Assembly: GCA_963931435.1 (NCBI GenBank)
Contig: OZ007012.1
Location: forward strand, 310,001 to 374,000
DNA length: 64,000 nt
Source of the DNA: Coprousia sp963931435
Lineage (GTDB): Bacteria; Actinomycetota; Coriobacteriia; Coriobacteriales; Coriobacteriaceae
Direction of reading: 5' to 3'
Within the stretch, counting starts at the first letter, position 1. Each line of letters starts with the position of its first letter. The notes under the pieces are model-generated. The model did not search any database. It saw nothing but the letters and a program-made list of their open reading frames with translations, and was not told the origin of the DNA. The position numbers and the translations under genes were made by a program. This document shows, piece by piece, positions 7,846-18,452 of the stretch.

Positions 7846-9201
7846 TTATGCGAGGAACTGAGGCATGTGCGTCGGGATGAAGTCGGTGTAGACGATGCCA
7901 GCCGCATAGTCGGGTTCGCGCACCACGGCGCGGTGGAACGGCAGCGTCGTCTTGATGCCCTCGATCTCGAACTCATCGAGCGCGCGGCGCGCGCGGGCGA
8001 GCGCCTGCTCGCGCGTAGGGCCCCACACGATGAGCTTGGCCACGAGTGAGTCGTAGGTCGGCGGAATGGTATAGCCTTCGTAGACGTGCGTGTCCACGCG
8101 CACACCGGGGCCGCCGGGCAGGCGCAGGCGGGTGATGGTGCCCGGGCACGGGCGGAAGTTGTGCTCGGGGTCCTCGGCGTTGATGCGGAACTCGAAGGCG
8201 TGGCCGTCCGGCGTGTCGATGCCGCCGTCGGGGATGGTCATAGGCTCGCCCGAGGCGATGCGCAGCTGCTCGCACACCAGGTCGGTGCGGGTGATCTCCT
8301 CCGTCACGGGATGCTCCACCTGGATACGGGTGTTCATCTCCATGAAGTAGTAGCTGCCGTCCTCATCGAGCAGGAACTCGATGGTGCCGGCGTTGACGTA
8401 GCCGGTGGCTCGCACGGCCTTGACGGCCGTCTCGCACATCTGGCGGCGGAGCTCCGGGGTGAGCGCGGGACTCGGGGCCTCCTCGCAGAGCTTCTGGTGG
8501 CGGCGCTGCACCGAGCAGTCGCGCTCGCATACCGCGGCGGCGTGGCCGAAGTTGTCGGCCATGACCTGGATCTCCACGTGACGGGGGCGCGTGATGAGCT
8601 TCTCGAGGTACACCTCGTCGTTGCCGAACGCCACCCGCGCCTCGGCGCGCGCGGCGTTGTACTCGTGCTCGAGGTCGGCCGGGTCGTGCACCTCGCGCAT
8701 GCCCTTGCCGCCGCCGCCCGCGCTCGCCTTGATGAGCACCGGGTAGCCGACCTCCTCGGCAAACCTGGCGGCCTCCTCAACCGATTCCACCGCGCCATCG
8801 GAGCCGGGCACGGTGGGCACGCCCGCCGCCTTCATGGTCTGCTTGGCGTTGGACTTCTCACCCATGCGGTCGATGACGTCCGGGTCGGGGCCGATGAAGG
8901 TGAGGCCGTTCTCGAGGCACTTGCGCGCGAACTCGGCGTTTTCGGAGAGGAAGCCGTAGCCGGGGTGCACCGCCTCGCACCCGCGCGAGACGGCGGCGCC
9001 CACAAGGCGCGCCATGTCGAGGTAGCTCTGGGCCGAGGGGGCCGGGCCGATGCACACGCGCTCGTCGGCCTCCTCGACGGCCGCGGTGTTGCGGTCGGCG
9101 GTGGAGTAGGCCACGCAGGCGGTCACGCCCATGTCCTTGCAGGCGCGCACCACGCGCAGGGCGATCTCGCCGCGGTTGGCGATGAGGATCTTCTTGAACA
9201 T
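7846..9201 (-). CDS. accC: Biotin carboxylase (acetyl-CoA or pyruvate carboxylase subunit)
   Basis: The 451-residue protein begins MFKKILIANRGEIALRVVRA, the standard biotin carboxylase start. It carboxylates carrier-bound biotin using ATP and bicarbonate. ATP-grasp features are present: KASAGGGGKGM (glycine-rich loop, about residue 159-169), HVEIQVMAD, MEMNTRIQVEHPVTEEITR (catalytic region), and the C-terminal domain with VDTHVYEGY and YDSLVAKLI. It lies 15 bases downstream of the carboxyltransferase-carrier gene on the same strand, so the two form an operon. With that partner, pyruvate carboxylase is the likeliest assembly, but AccC can serve acetyl-CoA carboxylase as well. Confidence 0.95.
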   Translation of the reverse strand: MFKKILIANRGEIALRVVRACKDMGVTACVAYSTADRNTAAVEEADERVCIGPAPSAQSYLDMARLVGAAVSRGCEAVHPGYGFLSENAEFARKCLENGLTFIGPDPDVIDRMGEKSNAKQTMKAAGVPTVPGSDGAVESVEEAARFAEEVGYPVLIKASAGGGGKGMREVHDPADLEHEYNAARAEARVAFGNDEVYLEKLITRPRHVEIQVMADNFGHAAAVCERDCSVQRRHQKLCEEAPSPALTPELRRQMCETAVKAVRATGYVNAGTIEFLLDEDGSYYFMEMNTRIQVEHPVTEEITRTDLVCEQLRIASGEPMTIPDGGIDTPDGHAFEFRINAEDPEHNFRPCPGTITRLRLPGGPGVRVDTHVYEGYTIPPTYDSLVAKLIVWGPTREQALARARRALDEFEIEGIKTTLPFHRAVVREPDYAAGIVYTDFIPTHMPQFLA

Positions 9202-9216
9202 GTGGCTCGCCTGCCC

Positions 9217-11112
<1,896 letters not shown>

Positions 11113-11537
11113 AAGCCTCTGCCTCCTCTCGTCGTCGCGGTTTGATGTATACGAGGGCGCGGAGGACGCGCCCGGGTGACCGTGAGACAACGCACTAGGT
11201 CCACTCTAGACCCGGGTGCCGGGAGGCGGCGTTGAGAGTTTGGCGAACGGTAGGCGCGGGGGCGGGCGCGGTGACGGTGCCGGTGACGACACGGTGACGG
11301 CGCCGGCGCGAGGCGGGCGCAGCGACGACGCCGGCGCTTGGTCGAACTGACGCTTACAAAGCGCATAGAAGGGGAGGGGGTGGCGATTGGCTGCGCGCGG
11401 AGCGCTGGCCCGCGCGCCGCCCGCTGGCAAGGCCGCGGCGGCTGCGGCGCGCTGGTCAATGCGCTGCGCTCTGGCAAAGGTACCGCCCGCTGGTCCGTGC
11501 GCAGCGCGTCCCTTGCTTCTCTTGGGTGGCGGATGTC

Positions 11538-11606
11538 AACGAGAAGCTGTTTCTACCAGAAAGCCCCCTCTCTGCGGCTTTTTCTGGTCAAAAACGACTT
11601 CTCGTT
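11538..11606. repeat. Long interrupted inverted repeat (69-base hairpin)
   Basis: AACGAGAAG (11538-11546) pairs with CTTCTCGTT (11598-11606). Inside it, ACCAGAAAGCC (11555-11565) pairs with GGCTTTTTCTGGT (11576-11588) apart from two extra bases. The two nested arms are separated by unpaired bulges and close a small CCCCTCTCTGC loop. It could be a structured leader, a transcription terminator read from the plus strand, or a small palindromic element. Confidence 0.6.
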
Positions 11607-11638
11607 CTTTGGGGCCCGAGATGGAAGCCTGAAGCTTA

Positions 11639-11675
11639 CAAAAAAGACCCCTCCGGTGTCTGCGGAAGGGGTCTT
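11639..11675 (-). terminator. Intrinsic terminator downstream of pyruvate kinase 1
   Basis: On the minus strand AAGACCCCT and AGGGGTCTT (plus positions 11644-11652 and 11667-11675) form a 9-bp stem extended by CCG/CGG, followed by a T tract. It lies about 180 bases past the pyk stop. Confidence 0.75.
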
Positions 11676-11852
11676 GCATGGCTGGAATGGGGTGCTGCGG
11701 CAGGTCCGCTGTGGCAGGACTACCAAAGCGGACCTGCTGTGGGCAGTCCCGCTGCAGCGGGGGTGCCCACCGACGGAGCCGCTGCGCCGACGCCGCTGCA
11801 GCGGAATCGTCGCGCGGCACCGGCTGCGGCGAGCGCTCTCAGCGCGTCTACG

Positions 11853-13313
11853 CTAGCGCACCTGGGCGACGTAGACCACGTTGGTGGACGTGCTCTTGTC
11901 GCCGTGGGTGACGGAGGTCTTGGGGTCGCCCACGGTGACGACGGTGACGTCGCCCGCGTCGACGAAGCCGCGCTCCTTGGCCACGTCGATGGCCTTGCTC
12001 ACCGTGTCGTCCACGGTGCCGCGGGTGATGGCGGCGAGGTGCGGCTCGACGCCCCAGTACATGATCATCTTCTGCACGGCCCAGCTGTGGCGCGACAGCG
12101 CGATGACCGGGGTGTGCGGATGGAAGTGCGAGATCAGGCGCGCGGTGCGGCCGGTGGTGGTGGGAACGAGGATGCACTTGGCGCCCACGGTGGTGGCCAT
12201 GTTCACAGCAGAGAGGCCCACGACGTTGTTGATCACGCGGGTGCCGTGGCTGCCGGCCGGGACCTCGAGCGGGCCGTGATCGGGCAGGTGCTTCTCGGTC
12301 TCGTGGGCGATGGAGGCCTGCATCTTCACGGCCTCGACGGGGTACTTGCCGGCCGCCGTCTCGCCGGACAGCATCACGGCGTCGGTTCCGTCGTAGATGG
12401 CGTTGGCGACGTCGGCGACCTCGGCGCGCGTCGGGCGCGGGTTGCGCTGCATCGAGTCGAGCATCTGCGTGGCGGTGATGACCGGCTTGTAGGCGGCGTT
12501 GCACTTGGCGATGATGGTCTTCTGATAGTGGGGCACCAGCTCGGCGGGAATCTCGATGCCCAGGTCGCCACGGGCGACCATGACGCCCTGGGAGGCCTTC
12601 AGGATGTCATCGAAGTTCTTGATGGCCATGGCGCACTCGATCTTGGGGAAGATGCCCACGTACTCGCCGCCGTTCTCGTCGCAGAGCTTGCGGATCTCGC
12701 GCACGGCGTTGCCGTCGCGGATGAACGAGGCGGCGATGTAGTCGATGCCCTCGGACAGGCCGAACAGGATGTCCTGGCGGTCGCGCTCGGTGATGGCGGG
12801 CAGGCCGATCTCGACGTTGGGCACGTTGACGCCCTTGCGCTCGCCGATCTCGCCGCCGTTCTCGACCACGCAGTACATGTCCTGGCCCTCGACGCGCTCG
12901 ACGGTGAGGCCGATCAGGCCGTCATCGATGAGGATCTTGGAGCCGGGCTCGACCTCGTGCGGGAGCTCGAGGTAGTCAAGCGAGATATGGCTGGCGTTGC
13001 CGAGGTTCTCCTCGGTGGTGGGCTCGGCGGTGACCACGATCTTGTCGCCGGCGGCCACGGTCACCTTCTGATGACCCTCGAGCAGACCGGTGCGGATCTC
13101 GGGACCCTTGGTGTCGAGCAGGATGCCCACCGGGGTGTCGAGTTCGCGGGCGATGCGCTTGACGCGCTCGATGCGCCCGTGGTGCTCCTCATAGGAGCCA
13201 TGGCTAAAATTGAAGCGGGCAACGTTCATGCCCGCTTTGATCATCTCGCGCAGAATGTTGTCATCGTCACAGGCCGGGCCCATCGTGCATACGATCTTGG
13301 TGCGTTTGTACAT
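11853..13313 (-). CDS. pyk: Pyruvate kinase, copy 1
   Basis: Pyruvate kinase converts PEP and ADP to pyruvate and ATP at the end of glycolysis. The start MYKRTKIVCTMGPA at 13313 follows GGAGG by five bases; an ATG 12 bases upstream overlaps that site and was rejected. The 486 residues hold NFSHG, LLDTKGPEIRTG, the catalytic FPKIECAMAI, the MVARGDLG and ATQMLDSM motifs, and an allosteric C-terminal domain. There is no extra PEP-utiliser domain. A second copy of identical length lies at 32407-33867 in the opposite orientation, about two thirds identical by eye. The gene stands alone with its own promoter and terminator. Confidence 0.96.
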   Translation of the reverse strand: MYKRTKIVCTMGPACDDDNILREMIKAGMNVARFNFSHGSYEEHHGRIERVKRIARELDTPVGILLDTKGPEIRTGLLEGHQKVTVAAGDKIVVTAEPTTEENLGNASHISLDYLELPHEVEPGSKILIDDGLIGLTVERVEGQDMYCVVENGGEIGERKGVNVPNVEIGLPAITERDRQDILFGLSEGIDYIAASFIRDGNAVREIRKLCDENGGEYVGIFPKIECAMAIKNFDDILKASQGVMVARGDLGIEIPAELVPHYQKTIIAKCNAAYKPVITATQMLDSMQRNPRPTRAEVADVANAIYDGTDAVMLSGETAAGKYPVEAVKMQASIAHETEKHLPDHGPLEVPAGSHGTRVINNVVGLSAVNMATTVGAKCILVPTTTGRTARLISHFHPHTPVIALSRHSWAVQKMIMYWGVEPHLAAITRGTVDDTVSKAIDVAKERGFVDAGDVTVVTVGDPKTSVTHGDKSTSTNVVYVAQVR

Positions 13314-13375
13314 GCATTCCTCCATATCGTGCTGTACGTTACCGAGCTTTCCTCTTCGGCGTGTCTTCGGCTTGC

Positions 13376-13381
13376 ATTATA
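13376..13381 (-). promoter_or_regulatory. Candidate -10 element for pyruvate kinase 1
   Basis: The minus strand reads TATAAT here (complement of ATTATA), about 63 bases before the pyk start. No clear -35 hexamer was seen at the expected spacing. Confidence 0.4.
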
Positions 13382-13620
13382 GGTGATGCCCATGCCGCTC
13401 ATCGAGTCTTTTCAACCGTATGCCGATTTTTAAGATGAATTACACGGCTTGGAAACATTGGAGGTTTTTGCAGGCGGCGGCACGTTCGCTGTCCCTGGAT
13501 GCCGAGCCGGCGCGGCAGCGCGAAGGACGCGGGCACCCTACAATGGCCGTACGGCCGCAGACTCGGGCGGCCCCTTCAGGCCCGCCTGCGCCCTGCCTCC
13601 GATGTGGAAAGGGGACGGCT

Positions 13621-13863
13621 GTGATCTACGACGGAGTCGGGGCCATCGCGCGGTATCGCGGGCTCTCGCGTGGCTTTGACGCGCTCATCGACCGGCTTGA
13701 AGCCAACGATCCGGCGGCGCTGCCGCTCGGCCGCGCCGAGATCGACGGCGAGCGCGTGTTCGCCAACGTCATGGAGGCCACCACCCGCCGGGCCGCGGAT
13801 GCGCGGTTCGAGGTGCACCATGGCTTCAAGGTGCTCGCCGACGCGTACCGCGCCGACGCCTAG
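13621..13863 (+). pseudogene. Truncated YhcH/YjgK/YiaL (EbgC, DUF386) family gene
   Basis: From the GTG at 13621 (behind GGAAAGGGGACG) the frame reads VIYDGVGAIARYRGLS, then LPLGRAEIDGERVFANVMEATT and ARFEVHHGF, which follows the N-terminal half of the YhcH family, sugar-binding cupin-like proteins found with sialic-acid and beta-galactosidase genes. After FEVHHGF the family should continue with a conserved metal-binding core for some 70 residues. Here it runs into KVLADAYRADA and a stop at 80 residues, about half the usual length of 150. No continuation was found in other frames, so a deletion rather than a simple frameshift is likely. Confidence 0.7.
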
Positions 13864-14082
13864 GCCCGCTCCGTGCCCCGTGCGTCTGGGCAAATCGTGC
13901 TCTTGCGGGTCTCCTTTCGGCACGTGCGTGCTGAGCGCGTGCGTTTGGAGTAACATATTGAACCATTAGTCAGCTGCCTCTCGGCATGGCAGCCTTGGCG
14001 AGCCCTTGCCCCTGCTCCTGGGGAATTATGATCGGGCGTCAATCTGCCGAGCGGCTTGATGCAACCCAGGAGGAGTTTCGGT

Positions 14083-16767
14083 ATGCAAAAAGAATACTTG
14101 GCTTCGGCTGAGGACGTGCTCGAGGCGCAATCCTCGAGTGCGGAGTTCGGCCTGACCTCGGAGGTCGCCGCCGCGCGCCTTGCCGAGTTCGGGTCCAACA
14201 AGCTCGACGAGGAAGAGAAGACCCCGCTGTGGAAGCGCTTCTTCGAGCAGATGGCTGACCCGATGGTCATCATGCTCATCGTGGCGGCGGCCATCTCGGC
14301 CATCACGGGCACCATCCAGGGTGAGCCCGAGTGGGCCGACGTCATCATCATCCTGGCGGTCGTCATCATCAACTCGGTGCTCGGCGTGGTGCAGGAGGCC
14401 AAGAGCGAGCAGGCTCTCGAGGCCCTGCAGCAGATGAGCGCCGCGCAGTCCAAGGTGATCCGTGACGGCAAGCTCGTGCACCTGCCCTCGTCCGAGCTCG
14501 TGCCCGGCGACATCGTGGTGCTCGAGGCCGGCGACTCGGTGCCCGCCGACTGCCGCGTCATCGAGAGCGCCAGCATGAAGATCGAGGAGGCCGCGCTCAC
14601 CGGCGAGTCCGTGCCGGTGGAGAAGCACACGCAGGCCATCGACCTTGCCGCCGACGCCGACGACGTGCCGCTCGGCGACCGCAAGAACATGTGCTACATG
14701 GGCTCGACCGTGGTGTACGGCCGCGGCCGCGCCGTGGTGGTCGCGACCGGCATGAAGACCGAGATGGGCAAGATCGCCGACGCCCTCACCACCGCCAAGA
14801 AGGAGCTCACCCCGCTCCAGATCAAGCTCAACGAGCTCTCGGGCATCCTCACCAAGCTCGTGCTCGGCATCTGCGTGGTCATCTTCGCCGTCGACCTCAT
14901 CCGCCACGGCGGCGAGCTGGGCGCCAACCCCGAGATGATCCTCGACACCTTCATGGTCGCCGTGTCGCTCGCCGTCGCCGCCATCCCCGAGGGCCTCGTG
15001 GCCGTGGTCACGATCGTGCTCTCCATGGGCGTCACCAAGATGGCGAAGCGTCAGGCCATCATCCGCAAGATGACGGCGGTCGAGACCCTCGGCTGCACGA
15101 CCGTCATCTGCTCGGACAAGACCGGTACCCTCACCCAGAACAAGATGACCGTGGTCAAGCACGTGCTCGCCGCTCCCGAGGTGAAGTTCCTCGCGGGTAT
15201 GGCGCTGTGCTCCGACGCCAAGTGGGACGAGGAGTCCGGCGAGGCCGAGGGCGAGCCCACCGAGTGCGCGCTCGTGAACGACGCCGCCAAGGCCGGCATG
15301 ACCGGCCTCGACGTGGAGCATCCGCGCGTGGGCGAGGCGCCGTTCGACTCGGGCCGCAAGATGATGTCGGTCGTCGTGGAGGAGGCCGACGGCACCTTTG
15401 AGCAGTACACCAAGGGCGCGCCCGACGTGGTGCTCGACCTGTGCACGCAGATCTACGAGGGCGACGCGATTGTCCCGCTCACGGCCGAGCGCAAGGCCGA
15501 GCTCCTGGCCGCCAACAAGGCCATGGCCGATGAGGCCCTGCGCGTGCTGGCGCTCGCGAGCCGCACCTGGGACGCGGTGCCCGCCGACTGCAGCCCTGAG
15601 GCGCTCGAGCACGACCTCGTGTTCTGCGGCCTCTCCGGTATGATCGACCCCGAGCGCCCCGAGGTGGCACCCGCCATCGCCGAGGCCCGCGAGGCCGGCA
15701 TCCGCCCGGTCATGATCACGGGCGACCACATCGATACCGCTGTGGCCATCGCCAAGAACCTCGGCATCCTCGAGGGCGACGGCGCGGGCCACGCCATCAC
15801 CGGCGCCGAGCTCGACAAGATCTCCGACGAGGACTTCAAGGAGAAGGTCACCGAGTACAGCGTCTATGCGCGCGTCCAGCCCGAGCACAAGGCGCGCATC
15901 GTCGACGCCTGGAAGAGCCGCGGCAACATCGTCGCCATGACGGGCGACGGCGTGAACGACGCGCCCTCCATCAAGCGCGCCGATATCGGCGTCGGCATGG
16001 GCATCACCGGCACCGACGTCACCAAGAACGTGGCCGACATGGTGCTCGCCGATGACAACTTCGCCACCATCATCAACGCGGTCGAAGAGGGCCGTCGCAT
16101 CTACGACAACATCCGCAAGGTCATCCAGTTCCTGCTCTCGGCCAACATCGCCGAGGTGCTCTCGGTCTTTGTGGCCACGCTCGTGGGCTTTACCATCTTC
16201 CAGCCGGTGCAGCTGCTGTGGATCAACCTCGTGACGGACTGCTTCCCGGCGCTCGCGCTCGGTATGGAAGGCGCCGAGGGCGACATCATGAAGCGCAAGC
16301 CGCGCAAGGCCACCGACGGCGTCTTTGCCGGCGGCATGGGGATCGACATCGTGGTCCAGGGCGTGATCATCACCGCGCTCGTGCTCGCGAGCTTCTTCGC
16401 GGGCATGTGGTTCCACAACGGCGCCATCAACATCGAGCAGCTCGTCGACGGCGTGCCCGACCCCGAGGGCGTCACCATGGCGTTCATCACCCTCTCGATG
16501 GTCGAGATCTTCCACTGCTTCAACATGCGCAGCCGTCGCCAGTCGCTCTTTACCATGAAGAAGCAGAACGTGTGGCTATGGGGCGCCGCGGCGCTTGCTC
16601 TCGTGCTCACCGTCATCGTGGTGGAGTTCGATCCGCTGGCCGAGATGTTTGGCTTCATGGTCCTGTCGCCCGTGGCGCTCGCCACCGCGCTCGGCCTGGC
16701 GTTCCTCATCATCCCGCTGATGGAGATCTACAAGGCCATCATGCGCGCGGTGGAGAAGGACGCGTAA
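14083..16767 (+). CDS. P-type (IIA-like) cation-transporting ATPase, probably calcium
   Basis: The ATG at 14083 sits 7 bases after AGGAGGAG, giving 894 residues. It has an N-terminal cation-ATPase domain, the TGES motif (ALTGESVPVEKH), transmembrane helix 4 with PEGLVAVVTIVLSMG, the phosphorylation motif CSDKTGTLTQNKMTV (Asp345), the hinge TGDGVNDAPSIK and six C-terminal membrane helices starting near residue 680. The PEGL motif and overall length match bacterial SERCA/PMCA-type pumps such as YloB and LMCA1, which export Ca2+. The ion is inferred from this similarity. The gene is monocistronic, followed by a strong hairpin. Confidence 0.9.
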   Translation: MQKEYLASAEDVLEAQSSSAEFGLTSEVAAARLAEFGSNKLDEEEKTPLWKRFFEQMADPMVIMLIVAAAISAITGTIQGEPEWADVIIILAVVIINSVLGVVQEAKSEQALEALQQMSAAQSKVIRDGKLVHLPSSELVPGDIVVLEAGDSVPADCRVIESASMKIEEAALTGESVPVEKHTQAIDLAADADDVPLGDRKNMCYMGSTVVYGRGRAVVVATGMKTEMGKIADALTTAKKELTPLQIKLNELSGILTKLVLGICVVIFAVDLIRHGGELGANPEMILDTFMVAVSLAVAAIPEGLVAVVTIVLSMGVTKMAKRQAIIRKMTAVETLGCTTVICSDKTGTLTQNKMTVVKHVLAAPEVKFLAGMALCSDAKWDEESGEAEGEPTECALVNDAAKAGMTGLDVEHPRVGEAPFDSGRKMMSVVVEEADGTFEQYTKGAPDVVLDLCTQIYEGDAIVPLTAERKAELLAANKAMADEALRVLALASRTWDAVPADCSPEALEHDLVFCGLSGMIDPERPEVAPAIAEAREAGIRPVMITGDHIDTAVAIAKNLGILEGDGAGHAITGAELDKISDEDFKEKVTEYSVYARVQPEHKARIVDAWKSRGNIVAMTGDGVNDAPSIKRADIGVGMGITGTDVTKNVADMVLADDNFATIINAVEEGRRIYDNIRKVIQFLLSANIAEVLSVFVATLVGFTIFQPVQLLWINLVTDCFPALALGMEGAEGDIMKRKPRKATDGVFAGGMGIDIVVQGVIITALVLASFFAGMWFHNGAINIEQLVDGVPDPEGVTMAFITLSMVEIFHCFNMRSRRQSLFTMKKQNVWLWGAAALALVLTVIVVEFDPLAEMFGFMVLSPVALATALGLAFLIIPLMEIYKAIMRAVEKDA

Positions 16768-16815
16768 GCGCGTCTGCTGTGCGTCACGTCGCACGCGCTC
16801 GATAACGTTCAGCCC

Positions 16816-16850
16816 GCGGGGGCTCCGGCGCGCTCTGCCGGAGCCCCCGC
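16816..16850 (+). terminator. GC-rich hairpin after the cation ATPase
   Basis: GCGGGGGCTCCGGC (16816-16829) pairs perfectly with GCCGGAGCCCCCGC (16837-16850) over 14 bp with a 7-base loop. Only a weak T stretch follows (GCTGTTAT), so termination efficiency is uncertain. Confidence 0.75.
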
Positions 16851-16972
16851 GCTGTTATAGGTGCGATCTTGCGAGCGTCACGCCGTTTTGAGTTTTAGCA
16901 TGGTATGTGGATGGATGGGAATTGCTGCCGCCCCTGCCCGTTCTTGGGCGGCGGCTGCGAGAGAAAGGACGC

Positions 16973-17596
16973 ATGGTCGACATGACGGTGGATTGGCAGA
17001 CGATGACGTGGACGCGCGAGCCGCGCTCTTGGGAGGTTGCCGACGGCGAGCTTGCCATCACCACGGAGCCCGGGACCGACCTGTGGCAGCGCACCTACTA
17101 TCACTTTCGCAACGACAACGCGCCGGTGCTGCAGCTCGAGGTTGCCGAGCGCTTTTTCTCGCTCGTCGTGCGCACGGATTTCTCCGGCGCGCACCATCGC
17201 TTCGACCAGTGCGGTGTCGCGCTCTACCTTGACGCCGAGAACTGGATCAAGGCGTCGGTTGAGTACGAGAACGAGGAGTACCAGCATCTGGGGAGCGTCG
17301 TTACCAACCACGGGTGGTCCGACTGGGCGACGACCGAGATCCCCGCGTCTACGCGGCGGATGTGGTATCGCCTGAGCCGCCGCGAAGGCGACTTCCGCAT
17401 CGAGTGCTCCGATGACGGCGCAAGCTGGCAGCAGATGCGCATCTGCCATCTGCACGAGGCTGCGGGCGTGGTGCGCGTGGGCGTGTACACGGCATCGCCG
17501 GAAGAATCGTCGTTCACGGCGCGGTTCAGCGACATCTCGCTCGGCCCCTGCGCATGGGCGGCGCACGACGGCCAGGCGCCCGACGAGGACTGCTGA
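16973..17596 (+). CDS. DUF1349 domain protein (concanavalin-like fold)
   Basis: The 207-residue protein starts at the ATG behind AGAAAGGAC. The pattern WEVADGELAITTEPGTDLWQRTYY, read in pieces, with later FDQCGVALYLD, WIKASVEYENEEYQHLGSVVT and WYRLSRREGDFRIECSDDG, matches the DUF1349/YesU-like beta-sandwich family related to glycosidase-associated lectin folds. Such proteins are thought to bind or process carbohydrates, but their role is mostly unknown. No signal peptide is present, so it should be cytoplasmic. The gene is followed closely by an unknown ORF on the same strand. Confidence 0.8.
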   Translation: MVDMTVDWQTMTWTREPRSWEVADGELAITTEPGTDLWQRTYYHFRNDNAPVLQLEVAERFFSLVVRTDFSGAHHRFDQCGVALYLDAENWIKASVEYENEEYQHLGSVVTNHGWSDWATTEIPASTRRMWYRLSRREGDFRIECSDDGASWQQMRICHLHEAAGVVRVGVYTASPEESSFTARFSDISLGPCAWAAHDGQAPDEDC

Positions 17597-17676
17597 GACG
17601 GGCATCCGGGGAGAAGACGGGCAAGCGGCGTGCTGCCGGGCCGCGTGGCGGGGCGGACCGTGGAGGTGCGAAACGG

Positions 17677-18105
17677 GTGGCGAGCATCATGAGAGATGGG
17701 GAAGAGGAGCTGGCCGCACCCGATCTGTGGCTGACGGAGGACATGCTGGCGCCAGATGGCGAGCGTGAGCCGGGCGACGAAGGCGCATGTGATGCGGGAG
17801 CACCTGACGAGCGCGCCCGCACGCCGTTTGAGCTGCCCGCGGCGGCGTATTCGTCGATGGAGCGCTACCGGGAGTTCGTCGACGGGTGTTTTGGCAGGCG
17901 GGGAGGGTTCAACCCGCAGGATCCCGTGCACTGTCAGCTTAGGATCATGCTGGTGAGCGGGGCGGTGATCTATACCCTTGCCGACGGCAGGGAGGTCGTT
18001 GTTCCTTCGCCGGAGGTGCTCAAAGCGGCGTTTCCCGGCAGGGACCTCTCACCGCGGTCATGCGTGGAGCTGGGAAAGCGACGACTCGCGTATCGCTACC
18101 GTTGA
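17677..18105 (+). CDS. Hypothetical protein, unrecognised
   Basis: A GTG at 17677 follows GGAGG by 10 bases; the ATG at 17689 is an alternative. The product is about 142 residues: an acidic, Gly/Ala-rich first half, then SMERYREFVDGCFGRRGG and LRIMLVSGAVIYTLADGRE, a stretch with the amphipathic look of a folded domain. I do not recognise a family. The end is Arg/Ser-rich, and a different frame over the last 50 bases resembles a Big2 domain, so the C-terminus may come from a junction between unrelated sequences. Codon use in the middle looks like real coding sequence. Confidence 0.45.
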   Translation: MASIMRDGEEELAAPDLWLTEDMLAPDGEREPGDEGACDAGAPDERARTPFELPAAAYSSMERYREFVDGCFGRRGGFNPQDPVHCQLRIMLVSGAVIYTLADGREVVVPSPEVLKAAFPGRDLSPRSCVELGKRRLAYRYR

Positions 18106-18130
18106 TGATAACGGCGGCATCTCGCCCAAG
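18062..18130 (+). pseudogene. Possible remnant of a bacterial Ig-like (Big2) domain
   Basis: In the frame offset by one from the preceding ORF the DNA reads AWSWESDDSRIATVDDNGG followed by ISPK. Big2 repeats of surface proteins carry a W-S-S-x-D-x-x-x-A-T-V-D-x-N-G pattern, and this 23-residue piece fits it at most positions. There is no start, no second repeat and no cell-wall anchor nearby. The call rests on this one motif and could be coincidental. Confidence 0.3.
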
Positions 18131-18452
18131 AGGAACTCCTTGATGCTGCAGGAGCCCAAGATCGATTCATGGACTCCGATTCATGGGGGCACGGGGCGCA
18201 CGATGGGACTATTGGTATTGCGTATTTTTGCTCAGCGTATTGAGTAAAAAAACTCAATACAGCGAAAAGCTTTATGAAGATGGGGAATACGCGGGGGCGG
18301 GCTGCTGTAGTGGTTTGACGCAAATCTCATACGTGCGCGTCGGGTTCGATGGGGGTTCGATGCTGCGTTCCCGCAGCAACCGGTAGCATGCTCCCGTTCC
18401 TGCGGTAATATGACGGATGTTTTGGTCATCTCGTGCGGATGTGGGTGGTTGC
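18106..18452. other. Gap before rsgA with a lower-GC palindrome
   Basis: About 350 bases without a supported gene. The segment 18210-18290 is much less GC-rich than its surroundings and contains the palindrome at 18237-18260. The Big2-like fragment overlaps the left end. The rsgA promoter is probably in the AT-richer part, but no clear hexamer pair was found. Confidence 0.4.
18237..18260. repeat. Perfect 9-bp inverted repeat with A-rich loop
   Basis: GTATTGAGT (18237-18245) and ACTCAATAC (18252-18260) are exact inverse complements separated by six A residues. The AT content and symmetry suit an operator for a dimeric regulator; a hairpin without GC would be a weak terminator. It lies about 190 bases before rsgA. 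Confidence 0.55.

Larger units (their letters stand above)
11113..11852. other. 740-base gap between divergently read ends, with two hairpins and no gene
   Basis: This gap lies between the start of the carboxyltransferase gene and the end of pyruvate kinase 1 (both minus strand). The first third holds GC-rich low-complexity sequence with repeated GGTGACGG units (about 11268-11300). The middle holds a 69-base hairpin (11538-11606) and a terminator (11639-11675), listed separately. The promoter for the carboxylase operon should be here, but none is clear. No open frame has a plausible protein signature. Confidence 0.5.

Noticed and set aside
11268..11300. GGTGACGG tandem units as a possible regulatory repeat
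   Set aside because: Only three to four imperfect units, typical of GC-rich low-complexity sequence.
14026..16515. Long minus-strand frame opposite the P-type ATPase
   Set aside because: His/Asp/Gly-rich shadow of a certain gene with no ribosome site at its start.
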